Source: Merismopedia glauca CCAP 1448/3
GTDB taxonomy: Bacteria > Cyanobacteriota > Cyanobacteriia > Cyanobacteriales > CCAP-1448
NCBI RefSeq assembly: GCF_003003775.1
Contig: NZ_PVWJ01000028.1
Coordinates: 1-45,884, forward strand
Direction: 5' to 3'
Length of the DNA: 45,884 nucleotides
Part shown: positions 8,867 to 16,881 of the stretch, piece after piece
Layout of the letters: every line of letters starts with the position of its first letter
How positions within the stretch are numbered: the stretch's first letter is position 1
Notes under the pieces: generated by a model
Databases searched by the model: none
Told to the model about the DNA's origin: nothing
What the model saw: only the letters and a program-made list of their open reading frames with translations
Made by a program: the position numbers and the translations under genes

Positions 8867-11125
8867 TCAATAGAAGAACGTCACCGCAACATTGGCAGAC
8901 CGGCCCATGCCAGGAACATTAATTCCCCATGGAATAATCCCTGACGTCATAGAAAACCCTTGGCCAAGATAAGCTCCCCCTAACGGCGAGTAATAAAGCT
9001 TATTCAAAGCATTCTCCAGACTTAAATCCACCTTCATGAATTTATTGCTATAGCTAGTCCTCAAGTTCAACAAACCATAGCCATCGGTTTCTGTTTCGTT
9101 TCTAACAGCTGAGACATGAGTTTTAGCAGAAACCATCTGCACCTCTGCTTGCGATGTCCACCCACCTAGCTTATGCTCTAAAGTGAAACGGCCATTAAGT
9201 GGCATGATGTGATACAGATTGTCACCGGTCCTGGTGTTTTCACCTCTCACATACCCAATCATTGACTTTGCAGTCCATTGACCAAGTTGACCATCATTTG
9301 CTAGTACCCGATAAGCAGATAAATCCAAGCCATACAATTTCGCTGCGTGATTTTCATATTGCAGTGTTACGAACCCATTAGTCTTGGTCGTATTGGCTGC
9401 CCCGCAACTGGCTAATGTGCATCTTACAGCGTCAATATAATTGTCTACATAAGTCAGATAGGCGTTTGCTTTCGCTGCCCATACCGAACGATTTTCATCA
9501 TGCCAATCGGCTGAAATATTAGCTGTGTGAGCTATCTCAGGATCAAGTGACATATTGCCTATATATGCATTCCCATCCCCTACAAGATTATTCATTAGGG
9601 CCGCCATCGTGAATGAGGACCATGGATAAAGCTCATAGACACTAGGTGATCTGCTTTTTCTAGCCAATCCAAGCTCATACGATTGTGTACGATCAGGCGT
9701 ATAGCGAGCCAACGCAGTCCAATCATAGTTCTGATCTCGCCGACCTTGGCTCTTAGCATTGAAAGTATTTGCGTCAGTTTGATAGAGACCGGCGCTATAT
9801 CCTTGAACCTTACCTGCATCAGCATTGATCATATCTGTACGCACTCCAAGTGAAGTAACCCAATCTTCAGTCCAATTGCTTTCTACCTCAGCAAAGATCC
9901 CTACCCTGTCACGTTTGCCATTTCTGACATTCCAAAAATTATTACAACACATTGCGCCAGGTCCCATCCCCTGAACCGGCGGCCACCAATCATCTAATTT
10001 ATAAAGTTTGAAATCTCCTCCCACCTTGAAAAGATGGTCATTCAAGAACGGAAGTGATGCAGTAAGACTACCCCCTTCGGTCTGTGACTCAGAGAGCATG
10101 GGCATAGCGGGCATTGCATAACTTCGCTCGTATGACATATCCATGGCATGCTTAACTCGCTGCCGGAACAATTTGAGATTCAAGTCACCCCAATCAAACA
10201 AACCTGTATATCTGAAATTGAAGGACGTGTTTTCATTATTGGTCATGTCCATACGCTGGTTCGGAAATCCCTCGAACCCTACGCTTTGCTGACTAATCCC
10301 TAATTGGAATAAATGACCATCACGTTTGAAAGCCATATCCAGAGACTTGTTAACCGAGCCTGATATCGAACTAGATCCGACCTCATCTAAATCTGTTTTC
10401 TCCAAACCATTACGTAAAACTGGCGCCCATGTACTTGCATCTTTGAAATTCTTCGCTGCCCTATAATTTGAGGAGCTCAGATGAGACTCTGAGTACTGGA
10501 AGCTCAGTTGATCGGTAGCAAAGCCTGCGGAAGCGTTCCAACCATGTGCATACCCATTGCTTCTATAGAAGGTACCAACACTCCCATTTATAAGCTGCTT
10601 TCCCACCTCAGCAAAGACTGGACTTAACGAGGACACTTGTATCGTCCCACCAATACTATCCCCTCCCTCGCTCACCGGTGTGATTCCAGTAAAGGCTTTG
10701 ACACTCCCAACTTTTACGGGATTAATATATGAAAGAATAGAATTCATGTGATTTGGACATGCTGCAGATAGGTCCATACCATCTACTTGAATCTTCAACC
10801 TTTCATCTGCCAACCCATGTATGGCTGGTAAAGCGGAGATCGCACCGGCCTCATTCACAGTCAGCCCAGGAATATCCTCTAACAAACGCGTAGTGTCCAA
10901 GGTGGTGGAGCTACGCGTCTTGATATCTCGCTCACTTATTTCTTTACCTGACAACGGAACAGAGTGTGCCCTTACGCCCTCGACTTCGACGACAGGAATA
11001 TCCAACGCTGCAGATACTTCAGCAGTATCTGCATATGAGGGGGATGAAGCTAATGTAAGAAATATGACACTAAGCTGCACCGAAGCACTTAGTTTGACCG
11101 GTTGATATTTTGAGTGTGTCTTCAT
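8867..11125 (-). CDS. TonB-dependent copper receptor, OprC/NosA type
   Basis: Outer-membrane beta-barrel receptor. After a leader (cleavage near SYA-DT) come a plug domain (IPGLTVNEAG, GGDSIGGTIQ) and a barrel ending in Phe-Tyr. The copper-site signatures of Pseudomonas OprC are present: CPNHM (CxxxM, about residues 123-127) and HAM (HxM, about 326-328). These sit close to the positions known for OprC (CxxxM 143-147, HxM 323-325). An ATG at 11158 overlaps a GGAGG box with only 1 nt spacing. The ATG at 11125 has GGTGA 5 nt upstream and a better signal-peptide context, so I use it; the other start adds 11 residues. It would supply copper for the secreted copper enzyme MtoX. Confidence 0.9.
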   Translation of the reverse strand: MKTHSKYQPVKLSASVQLSVIFLTLASSPSYADTAEVSAALDIPVVEVEGVRAHSVPLSGKEISERDIKTRSSTTLDTTRLLEDIPGLTVNEAGAISALPAIHGLADERLKIQVDGMDLSAACPNHMNSILSYINPVKVGSVKAFTGITPVSEGGDSIGGTIQVSSLSPVFAEVGKQLINGSVGTFYRSNGYAHGWNASAGFATDQLSFQYSESHLSSSNYRAAKNFKDASTWAPVLRNGLEKTDLDEVGSSSISGSVNKSLDMAFKRDGHLFQLGISQQSVGFEGFPNQRMDMTNNENTSFNFRYTGLFDWGDLNLKLFRQRVKHAMDMSYERSYAMPAMPMLSESQTEGGSLTASLPFLNDHLFKVGGDFKLYKLDDWWPPVQGMGPGAMCCNNFWNVRNGKRDRVGIFAEVESNWTEDWVTSLGVRTDMINADAGKVQGYSAGLYQTDANTFNAKSQGRRDQNYDWTALARYTPDRTQSYELGLARKSRSPSVYELYPWSSFTMAALMNNLVGDGNAYIGNMSLDPEIAHTANISADWHDENRSVWAAKANAYLTYVDNYIDAVRCTLASCGAANTTKTNGFVTLQYENHAAKLYGLDLSAYRVLANDGQLGQWTAKSMIGYVRGENTRTGDNLYHIMPLNGRFTLEHKLGGWTSQAEVQMVSAKTHVSAVRNETETDGYGLLNLRTSYSNKFMKVDLSLENALNKLYYSPLGGAYLGQGFSMTSGIIPWGINVPGMGRSANVAVTFFY

Positions 11126-11133
11126 ATGTGTCA

Positions 11134-11155
11134 CCGCGCCTGAGCTCAGGCGCGG
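11134..11155. repeat. 22-bp perfect GC-rich palindrome at the receptor start
   Basis: Arms CCGCGCCTGAG/CTCAGGCGCGG form a perfect palindrome. It sits between a GGAGG box and the ATG at 11125 of the OprC-like gene and runs into the GGTGA box. In RNA it could mask the ribosome site; in DNA it could be an operator. It has no T-run, so it is not an intrinsic terminator. Confidence 0.65.
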
Positions 11156-11169
11156 CATTCCTCCTTAAT

Positions 11170-11919
11170 TTATCTACTGAGGGTTTTTTGTCTGGAAGAC
11201 AGACCCATAAAAGCTAAACCCAGTAATAACATTGCATATGTCTCTGGCTCAGGTACTGGAACAGTCGTCATACTGATAACTTGTGAAAGTGGATAGCCAC
11301 TCATGGTGCCAACTGAACCATAACCACTTGCTGAAGTACCTGTCATACATGAAGCACCCATGATTCCACCTGCTGAGCAATCTGCATAAGCCAGTTTGTT
11401 GATCTGAGCCTGAGTCAGTACCGTTAATGGATTATCAGGAACGAAAATTAAGGCGTAGGCATTACCTGGATTAGCACCTGCTGATGGAAAGCCATAGTAG
11501 ATACCGCCAGCGGCCACTCCGGATGCTGGGCTCCATCCATTTCCACCGGCTCCTGTCCAAAAGGTATTTGTACTGTTATTTTTGAAAGTTGCTGCAAAAG
11601 TACCTCCCAAGGAGGCGTCATACCAAGAAACCAATTGGTAGTTCAAACTCAACCAAGTCATATTGTCGGCACCATTGATACCTGTACTTGCGTTGTAATT
11701 GACTGATCCAGTCATAGCCTCACTTAACTTTCCTGCTAAGCTAGTGATGGTTTTTGTAGTACTGTCATAGTTAAATGAACCCACAAAATATGTGTTTTTA
11801 GGCTGGGTGTCTGGCTCAAACCAAGTGGTTGTAATGTTGTAAGTTGCAACCGTGGCGAAGGCTGAATTGCTCAGTGCTAAAAAGGCTGTAGTGGCCAATA
11901 ATTTATTAATAGTATTCAT
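11170..11919 (-). CDS. PEP-CTERM sorting-signal protein
   Basis: A 249-aa exported protein with an N-terminal signal peptide (cleavage near AFA-TV) and a C-terminal PEP-CTERM signal (VPEPETYAMLLLGLAFMGL, then a basic end). It should therefore be handled by an exosortase and placed in the envelope or matrix. The middle is rich in Gly, Ser, Thr, Asn and aromatic residues and matches no domain I know. The start has GGAGAA 6 nt upstream. It lies between another PEP-CTERM gene (27 bp) and the copper receptor, suggesting one transcript. Confidence 0.8.
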   Translation of the reverse strand: MNTINKLLATTAFLALSNSAFATVATYNITTTWFEPDTQPKNTYFVGSFNYDSTTKTITSLAGKLSEAMTGSVNYNASTGINGADNMTWLSLNYQLVSWYDASLGGTFAATFKNNSTNTFWTGAGGNGWSPASGVAAGGIYYGFPSAGANPGNAYALIFVPDNPLTVLTQAQINKLAYADCSAGGIMGASCMTGTSASGYGSVGTMSGYPLSQVISMTTVPVPEPETYAMLLLGLAFMGLSSRQKTLSR

Positions 11920-11946
11920 ATCGATTCTCCAAATTTTGTAAGTGAT

Positions 11947-12738
11947 TTAATGTGCTGTTGCCTTGCTGGAACGCCTAACCTGCCAAGCCAAGAACGAAAG
12001 ACCTGCCAACATCAATGCATAACTAGTTGGCTCTGGAACTGCAGCAACAGATAACGTGGCGGAAAGTCCGTAATTGCGGACTGAGTTCAAAACATCGGAT
12101 TTATTGGCAATGTCATTACCACCTACAAAGATGCTGTAGTCTCCTGCTGATAGGAAAAAGGTGCCTGTGACAGAGTGTGTAGTTGAGGACACTGAGCCTT
12201 GATATGTAAAACTCGTTAATGCACTTTCAACACCTGAAGGATCCCCATCTCCACCAATCTTCCAACTGCCTATGGCATTCCAAGAGCCATTAGTTGCACT
12301 GAAGTCAGAACCAGGCCCAATATTTGCCTGAGCCCATTCACTACGCCATGCCAACGATGCGGCAGAAGTGTCATAGTCCGCGCTAGTTTGAGGTGCAGGA
12401 AAAGGAGTTAAGGCCGCAAGACCAGAGTAAATAGAAAACCCTGGGATCAATCCGTCTACGGAGCTAGCTGTAGCGGATGGGTTTGCTATCACCGAGAAAG
12501 TTACCCATGCATCATTTAATAAGCTGAAACTAAAAGCTTTTGATTTGTGACTGTCACCCAAATTACCGTCAGCCGCATCGGCCCACGCATAATTGCCAGA
12601 AACAGCCTGATTACTGATAGTCGCACTAGCATTCTCAAGCCCCGAGAATGTCCCAAAGGCTCTACCGGTGTAACTTAAATGCGCAAACGCGCTCTGTGAC
12701 ATCGTAAAAAATGCCACCAAAACTAATGATTTTTTCAT
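11947..12738 (-). CDS. PEP-CTERM sorting-signal protein
   Basis: A 263-aa exported protein with a signal peptide (cleavage near AFA-HL) and a C-terminal VPEPTSYALMLAGLSFLAW segment followed by RRSSK, the classical PEP-CTERM layout. The body is Ser/Ala/Gly-rich and probably beta-structured (FSFSLLNDAWVTFSV; FFLSAGDYSIFVGG), reminiscent of secreted DVUA0089-type domains, but I would not assign one firmly. The start has GAGGATAGG upstream. It is the first gene of the run leading into the copper receptor. The link between this protein and copper is by position only. Confidence 0.8.
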   Translation of the reverse strand: MKKSLVLVAFFTMSQSAFAHLSYTGRAFGTFSGLENASATISNQAVSGNYAWADAADGNLGDSHKSKAFSFSLLNDAWVTFSVIANPSATASSVDGLIPGFSIYSGLAALTPFPAPQTSADYDTSAASLAWRSEWAQANIGPGSDFSATNGSWNAIGSWKIGGDGDPSGVESALTSFTYQGSVSSTTHSVTGTFFLSAGDYSIFVGGNDIANKSDVLNSVRNYGLSATLSVAAVPEPTSYALMLAGLSFLAWQVRRSSKATAH

Positions 12739-12954
12739 CTAACCTATCCTCTTGTTTGCTTCATTTAGGCGGATCAAATGAACTGAATAATTTCCTGTAA
12801 ATTAGGAGTAAATATTCAGCCAAAAATAATCCGGTCAGCACGAAATGTGTGCTTTAAGGTTGAGTTAACAAGCGGTTTCGCCTGCAGATACGCATGACAC
12901 GCCAATGGAAGGAGTGACCTGATCTCGCTTATCTGAAGAACGACTGCTTGAAAA

Positions 12955-13383
12955 CTAGCTGAAGAATCGAGGGGGAGCGCGGCTTGTATGCGCTGTAGGT
13001 TTGAAGTTTGATACGACAGGAGCTTTATAGCTACTTAATGCAATCTTGGTCTGTGCAAGTTGAAATAATACAAATGAAGGATTTTGTGAAGGCACAACCA
13101 CTTGATCGGCCGAGATATGGCAAAACGGACAATGGTTTAAGTGATGATCTAGTGAAATTGGTTTTTCAGATGGCTTGTATTTAATAAAAGTGGAAATTTG
13201 TTTACCTTGGGTAGTAATCACCTGTATTACTTTAGTGCCTTGAGTAGAAGAGCAAACTTGTTGGATGAAACTTGTTTGGTTATGCATTGGAAATGCGATA
13301 CTCAAAGTAGGCACGAGGCTGATCAAAAGCATTGCCATCATGGCAATCCTTGCAATCATTCGTTGTACTTTTTGATTTCCCAT
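12955..13383 (-). CDS. DUF2946 family protein
   Basis: About 142 aa. An N-terminal hydrophobic segment (residues about 9-29) looks like a signal peptide or anchor. The DUF2946 signatures follow: HCPFCH in the middle and a C-terminal RAPPRF. The Cys/His motif suggests metal or thiol chemistry in the periplasm. DUF2946 genes commonly sit beside TonB-dependent copper receptors in proteobacteria, which fits here. The ATG at 13383 is preferred to an in-frame TTG at 13389. It is separated by 216 bp from the PEP-CTERM genes and may have its own promoter. Confidence 0.75.
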   Translation of the reverse strand: MGNQKVQRMIARIAMMAMLLISLVPTLSIAFPMHNQTSFIQQVCSSTQGTKVIQVITTQGKQISTFIKYKPSEKPISLDHHLNHCPFCHISADQVVVPSQNPSFVLFQLAQTKIALSSYKAPVVSNFKPTAHTSRAPPRFFS

Positions 13384-13436
13384 ATCCAATTTTAGCTTCT
13401 ACTAGATTTTCAGATTATTATGATTCAGCAATAAAC

Positions 13437-13463
13437 TCACCAGTCACCCTTGGTGCCTGGTGA
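13437..13463 (-). terminator. Strong hairpin after the AhpD-like gene
   Basis: Stem TCACCAG/CTGGTGA with an inner CACC/GGTG extension and a CTT loop, starting 9 bp past the AhpD-like stop. The following minus-strand sequence is only weakly T-rich, so it may be a terminator or a 3'-end protector. Confidence 0.5.
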
Positions 13464-13471
13464 TCACTCTC

Positions 13472-13810
13472 TTACTTGGTTACACTTTTCACAGCGTCTA
13501 AAGCACGCGCTGAGTATACCAATGCTGCACCTGCGTTCATCGCAACTGCAACTCCCAATGCTTCAGCGATTTCCGCCTCATTTGCACCGGCTTTGACGGC
13601 AGCTTCCGCATGAACAGTAATACAACCGTCACAGCGTGTTGTGACCGCTACAGCCATTGAGATCAGTTGACGTGTTTTCTCATCCAGATTATTTGTTTTA
13701 GACCCGGCTTTACTAGCCATCATGTATCCACCAACAGTATCTGGAGACAACTTACCCAAATCACCAATGCGACCCATCAGCTCGTTTCTATAATTTTCCC
13801 AGTCCATCAT
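13472..13810 (-). CDS. AhpD-like carboxymuconolactone decarboxylase-family protein
   Basis: A 112-aa all-helical protein of the CMD/AhpD fold. The redox centre CDGCITVH (CxxCxxxH) is intact, as in AhpD-type disulfide reductases and alkylhydroperoxidases. It probably reduces peroxides or disulfides using a lipoyl or thiol partner; AhpD of Mycobacterium is driven by a lipoyl protein and Lpd, which makes the nearby lipoyl/Lpd genes notable. The start has CAGGAGAA upstream. It follows a DsbA-like gene by 92 bp, and two palindromes lie in that gap. Confidence 0.85.
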   Translation of the reverse strand: MMDWENYRNELMGRIGDLGKLSPDTVGGYMMASKAGSKTNNLDEKTRQLISMAVAVTTRCDGCITVHAEAAVKAGANEAEIAEALGVAVAMNAGAALVYSARALDAVKSVTK

Positions 13811-13840
13811 TTTCGTTTCTCCTGTTTCATTTATCGGAAT

Positions 13841-13854
13841 CTCTGTTAACAGAG
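13841..13854. promoter_or_regulatory. 14-bp perfect palindrome upstream of the AhpD-like gene
   Basis: CTCTGTTAACAGAG, centred about 37 bp upstream of the start codon. This is an operator-like dyad, and no regulator can be named. Confidence 0.45.
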
Positions 13855-13857
13855 GTT

Positions 13858-13889
13858 ATTTCAATAGATACTTCAATATCTATTGAAAT
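13858..13889. repeat. 13-bp perfect inverted repeat
   Basis: ATTTCAATAGATA and its exact complement are separated by CTTCAA, placed 14 bp after the DsbA-like stop and upstream of the AhpD-like gene. It is AT-rich with no T-run on the minus strand, so an operator or mRNA stem is likelier than a terminator. Confidence 0.5.
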
Positions 13890-13902
13890 GCTTCCTAATC
13901 AT

Positions 13903-14592
13903 TCAATCACAGCCATTTAGGTCACACACTTGTGCGCCTTCCTGGCTGGAGAGCTGCTGAGAGATTTTTAATGAATTCAACGACTCCAGAATAGTTTCTG
14001 CAGGATGAGCACCAGACACCACGACACGTCCATCAAACACAAACAGCGGAACACTACTTCCATATCTTGAAGATGCTGCTTCATCTTGATATACAAGGGC
14101 TTCCAACCTTTTGTTTTGCCAGGCGTCGTCAATCACCACTGTTGAAATACCAGCTTTGATTGCAATTGCCCTCAAAGAGTCTTTATCAAAAATAGACTTT
14201 CCATTTGATGTTGACTCCTCATAAAGCAGCTCTACAAGAGCTTCCTTACGTTTTGGATCAATGATTGCTTTCACCAATGCATGTGCTTGCAACGTATCCC
14301 CAAAAAGCATGCTTTCGAAGTCATAAACCAAGCCTTCAACTGCCGCCTGCTCTGCCACCATCCCCATAAGCTTGTTTGCTCTAGCTTCACTTCCAAACTT
14401 TTGGGCCACAGCACTAGTAAATGATTCTGGCGCCGCATTAACAGACAGCCTGAACGCTCTATAAATGATCTCGACTGCATTTTTGTGCTCAAACTTTTCA
14501 AGTGCTTGTTCAAGGCGCCGCTTGGCAATCCAACACCATGGACAAATGAAATCAGACCAAATCTCGATCGTTATCACTTGTTGTGTCGTCAT
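13903..14592 (-). CDS. DsbA-family oxidoreductase, FrnE-like
   Basis: A 229-aa cytoplasmic thioredoxin-fold protein with no signal peptide. The active site CPWC is at residues 17-20 (WSDFICPWCW), followed by the helical insertion typical of the FrnE/HCCA-isomerase branch. The C-terminal half has SVPLFVFDGR with the cis-Pro (VPLF) and GAHPAETI. It would reduce, oxidise or isomerise thiols, or bind glutathione adducts. The start has GAGGGG about 9 nt upstream. A TetR-type operator, matching the one beside the soxYZ/TetR genes, lies 45 bp upstream, so it is probably derepressed with them. Confidence 0.85.
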   Translation of the reverse strand: MTTQQVITIEIWSDFICPWCWIAKRRLEQALEKFEHKNAVEIIYRAFRLSVNAAPESFTSAVAQKFGSEARANKLMGMVAEQAAVEGLVYDFESMLFGDTLQAHALVKAIIDPKRKEALVELLYEESTSNGKSIFDKDSLRAIAIKAGISTVVIDDAWQNKRLEALVYQDEAASSRYGSSVPLFVFDGRVVVSGAHPAETILESLNSLKISQQLSSQEGAQVCDLNGCD

Positions 14593-14636
14593 TAAAGTTT
14601 ACCCCTCATCAGATTGAATAATTAGCTTGCACCGTA

Positions 14637-14660
14637 AACATACCATCCGGTCGGTATTTA
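14637..14660. promoter_or_regulatory. TetR-type operator, site 2
   Basis: AACATACCATCCGGTCGGTA is a near-palindrome (TACC...GGTA) and matches the site at 20942-20965 at most positions. It lies 45 bp upstream of the DsbA-like start, where a repressor would block transcription. The TetR protein at 21021-21629 is the likely binder. Confidence 0.7.
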
Positions 14661-14673
14661 TGCAACTAAAGTA

Positions 14674-15348
14674 TTACGATTGCTTAGATCCAACAACATT
14701 CATTCCGACGCCATGCAGTCTGCCAAAGCTATCTAGCTGGTATACAAGGGTCTGCCCTGTCATCGCTATTGAGGTGAAGTTCAAACCCAGCATTTCTGCA
14801 GCTAATGAAAGGTAACCTTGTATAACGTGGGTGTCTCTCCAAACCTGATTCTCACCACCACTAATATACGATGGGGTTTTACCAGGCTCAGCTACAAGCA
14901 TAATTAACTCGCCTTCCTGAATATCAACCGCTCTATATAAGCTTCTCAGAGGCTTGGGGCTTAATCGCGTCACCGCCTCAAGGGTATGGTTAAAAGGGTT
15001 ATATCTGCGTAAAACCTGCTCTCGTTGGTTCCAAGTCAGCATCTGTATCGGATAAACACTAGACTCTTCAAAGCATGGTCTCAAGCGCTGGTAATGGCGC
15101 ATAGTGTGTTTCTCTGAAAACTGTTGCCTGGAGGTTAACCAAAATAATGCTCCAAGCGTCTCCAAGGAAACCAATTTGAAGGCCTGTTTGGTATTTGCCC
15201 CAAATGGAATGTGGTCTACGGTATACGCCTGATAGTTTTCCGGGACTGGCAAGTGGATAGTGTCAGAGGATGTCCAATCAAAAGCTTGATATTGCTCATT
15301 AACCATCCCCCTTTCCCCAGAACTTAAGACAACCGATTTGCTATTCAT
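14674..15348 (-). CDS. SagB/nitroreductase-like protein
   Basis: A 224-aa protein with the layout of the SagB-type nitroreductase fold: LGALFWLTSRQQFS, then SSVYPIQMLTW, RYNPFNHTLEAV, and near the end NQVWRDTHVIQGYLSLAAEMLGLNF (split by position about 175-200), which corresponds to the FMN-domain helix. The usual RRSxR phosphate-binding motif at the N-terminus is not evident, so FMN binding is uncertain. It follows lpd by 55 bp with a stem-loop between, and its ribosome site is weak. It may be the last gene of the osmC-lipoyl operon. The function is unknown; a flavin-dependent oxidation in that pathway is one possibility. Confidence 0.6.
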   Translation of the reverse strand: MNSKSVVLSSGERGMVNEQYQAFDWTSSDTIHLPVPENYQAYTVDHIPFGANTKQAFKLVSLETLGALFWLTSRQQFSEKHTMRHYQRLRPCFEESSVYPIQMLTWNQREQVLRRYNPFNHTLEAVTRLSPKPLRSLYRAVDIQEGELIMLVAEPGKTPSYISGGENQVWRDTHVIQGYLSLAAEMLGLNFTSIAMTGQTLVYQLDSFGRLHGVGMNVVGSKQS

Positions 15349-15369
15349 AATGACATCGACTCAGAGTTG

Positions 15370-15395
15370 GATGGCATCCGACGACGAATGCCATC
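15370..15395 (-). other. Stem-loop between lpd and the SagB-like gene
   Basis: GATGGCAT and ATGCCATC pair across a 10-nt loop, just past the lpd stop. It has no T-run, so it is more likely an mRNA processing or stability element than a terminator. Confidence 0.45.
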
Positions 15396-15403
15396 TCAAG
15401 TGG

Positions 15404-16858
15404 TTAGGCGGCCTTATTCTGCTTTTTAACGTACAGGTCAGTAATCGTGCCCAAATTCATTTCTGCTGCGAAACAAATGGTTTCAGAAAGCGTTGGATGC
15501 GGATGGATTGTTTGGCCAATTTCCCAAGCTTTAATAGAAGATTCGATCGCCAACACCGCTTCAGTAATGAGCTCACCGGCATTGGTACCTACAATTGCAG
15601 CACCTAGTAACTGATTGGTGTACTTGTCAAAGATCAGTTTGGTCATGCCTTCTGTGCGGTTGATAGACATCGCCCGCCCACTCGCAGCCCAAGGGAAAGA
15701 AGCAACCTCAACACCGATACCACGTTCTTTGGCTTCATTTTCAGTGATACCTGCCCAAGCAATCTCGGGATCTGTATATGCGACTGATGGAATAACAGAT
15801 GCAGTGAACTCAGTGGTGTGGCCTGCAATAACCTCGGCAGCAATTTTGCCTTCATGGGTAGCCTTATGGGCAAGCATTGGATTGCCCACGACGTCACCGA
15901 TAGCAAAGATGTGAGGCACATTGGTACGCATACTTTTATCTACCGGTATAAATCCTCTTTCATCAATATAGACACCGGCATGTTCTGCTCCAACTAAATG
16001 ACCATTTGGCTTACGGCCAATCGCAACAAGCACTTTATCAAAGACTTCATCTTCAATATTATTGTCCCCAGAGAAACCCACATGGATGCCATCCTCTTTA
16101 GGGGTGACGTGATCTACTACGGTGTTCACCATGATTTTTTCAAAACGTTTGGACATGCGGCGATGTAGTGGCCGAATGACATCTTTGTCACTTCCCTTCA
16201 TCAAAGTAGGAGAGCGTTCAGCGATGGTGATACGTGAACCAAGTGCATCGTATACTGTGCCGAGCTCAAGACCGATAATCCCACCACCCACGACAAGCAA
16301 CCGCTCTGGAATGTCTTCTAATGCTAATGCCTTTGTCGAATTCATAATGCGAGGATCGTTTGGAACACCAGGCAAAATTGCTGGTGAAGAACCTACAGCA
16401 ATAATCGCATTCGTAAATTTGATGATTTGAGTAGCTGAATCAGAGGTTTGGACTTTCAACTCATGAGAAGAGATGAAAGTGCCTTTACCTTGAATGACCT
16501 GAACTGAACGTTGCTTGGCCAATTGATTTAAACCTCCAGTCAATTGATCCACAACATTGTTTGACTTCCAATTCCTGAGAGCGTCCAGATCAATACTTGG
16601 CTTCGTAAACTTGATTCCGTGTGCACTCATTTCTTCTGCTTCTGTCAGTACCTTCGCAGCATGAAGTAATGCCTTGGACGGAATGCAACCAACATTCAAA
16701 CACGTGCCGCCCAGAGCATCCCCTTTATCAACTAACACAACTCGGAGTCCTAAGTCTGCCGCACGAAAAGCTGCCGTATAGCCACCCGGTCCAGCGCCAA
16801 GAACCAATACATCTGCTTGGATTGCATCTGGTGTATGATTTGTTTCTACTTTATGCAT
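15404..16858 (-). CDS. lpdA: Dihydrolipoamide dehydrogenase
   Basis: A 484-aa class I flavoprotein disulfide reductase that reoxidises dihydrolipoyl groups with NAD+. FAD site GAGPGGY; redox disulfide GGTCLNVGC (Cys53, Cys58); NAD site GGGIIGLELG; second FAD motif IFAIGDV; C-terminal catalytic HPHPTLSE with the His-Glu dyad. All key residues are present and the length is normal. The start has AGAGGAAAAT upstream. It lies 23 bp after lipA and downstream of a lipoyl carrier gene, not beside any 2-oxoacid dehydrogenase or glycine-cleavage gene, so it probably serves that dedicated carrier. Confidence 0.93.
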   Translation of the reverse strand: MHKVETNHTPDAIQADVLVLGAGPGGYTAAFRAADLGLRVVLVDKGDALGGTCLNVGCIPSKALLHAAKVLTEAEEMSAHGIKFTKPSIDLDALRNWKSNNVVDQLTGGLNQLAKQRSVQVIQGKGTFISSHELKVQTSDSATQIIKFTNAIIAVGSSPAILPGVPNDPRIMNSTKALALEDIPERLLVVGGGIIGLELGTVYDALGSRITIAERSPTLMKGSDKDVIRPLHRRMSKRFEKIMVNTVVDHVTPKEDGIHVGFSGDNNIEDEVFDKVLVAIGRKPNGHLVGAEHAGVYIDERGFIPVDKSMRTNVPHIFAIGDVVGNPMLAHKATHEGKIAAEVIAGHTTEFTASVIPSVAYTDPEIAWAGITENEAKERGIGVEVASFPWAASGRAMSINRTEGMTKLIFDKYTNQLLGAAIVGTNAGELITEAVLAIESSIKAWEIGQTIHPHPTLSETICFAAEMNLGTITDLYVKKQNKAA

Positions 16859-16881
16859 TTATTTTCCTCTGATCATTTTGT

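Noticed and set aside
12739-12954. Possible sigma-54 element near 12819-12833 (GG-N10-GC on the minus strand)
   Set aside because: Flanking bases are poor and no dyads are found at the 85 or 126 bp positions.
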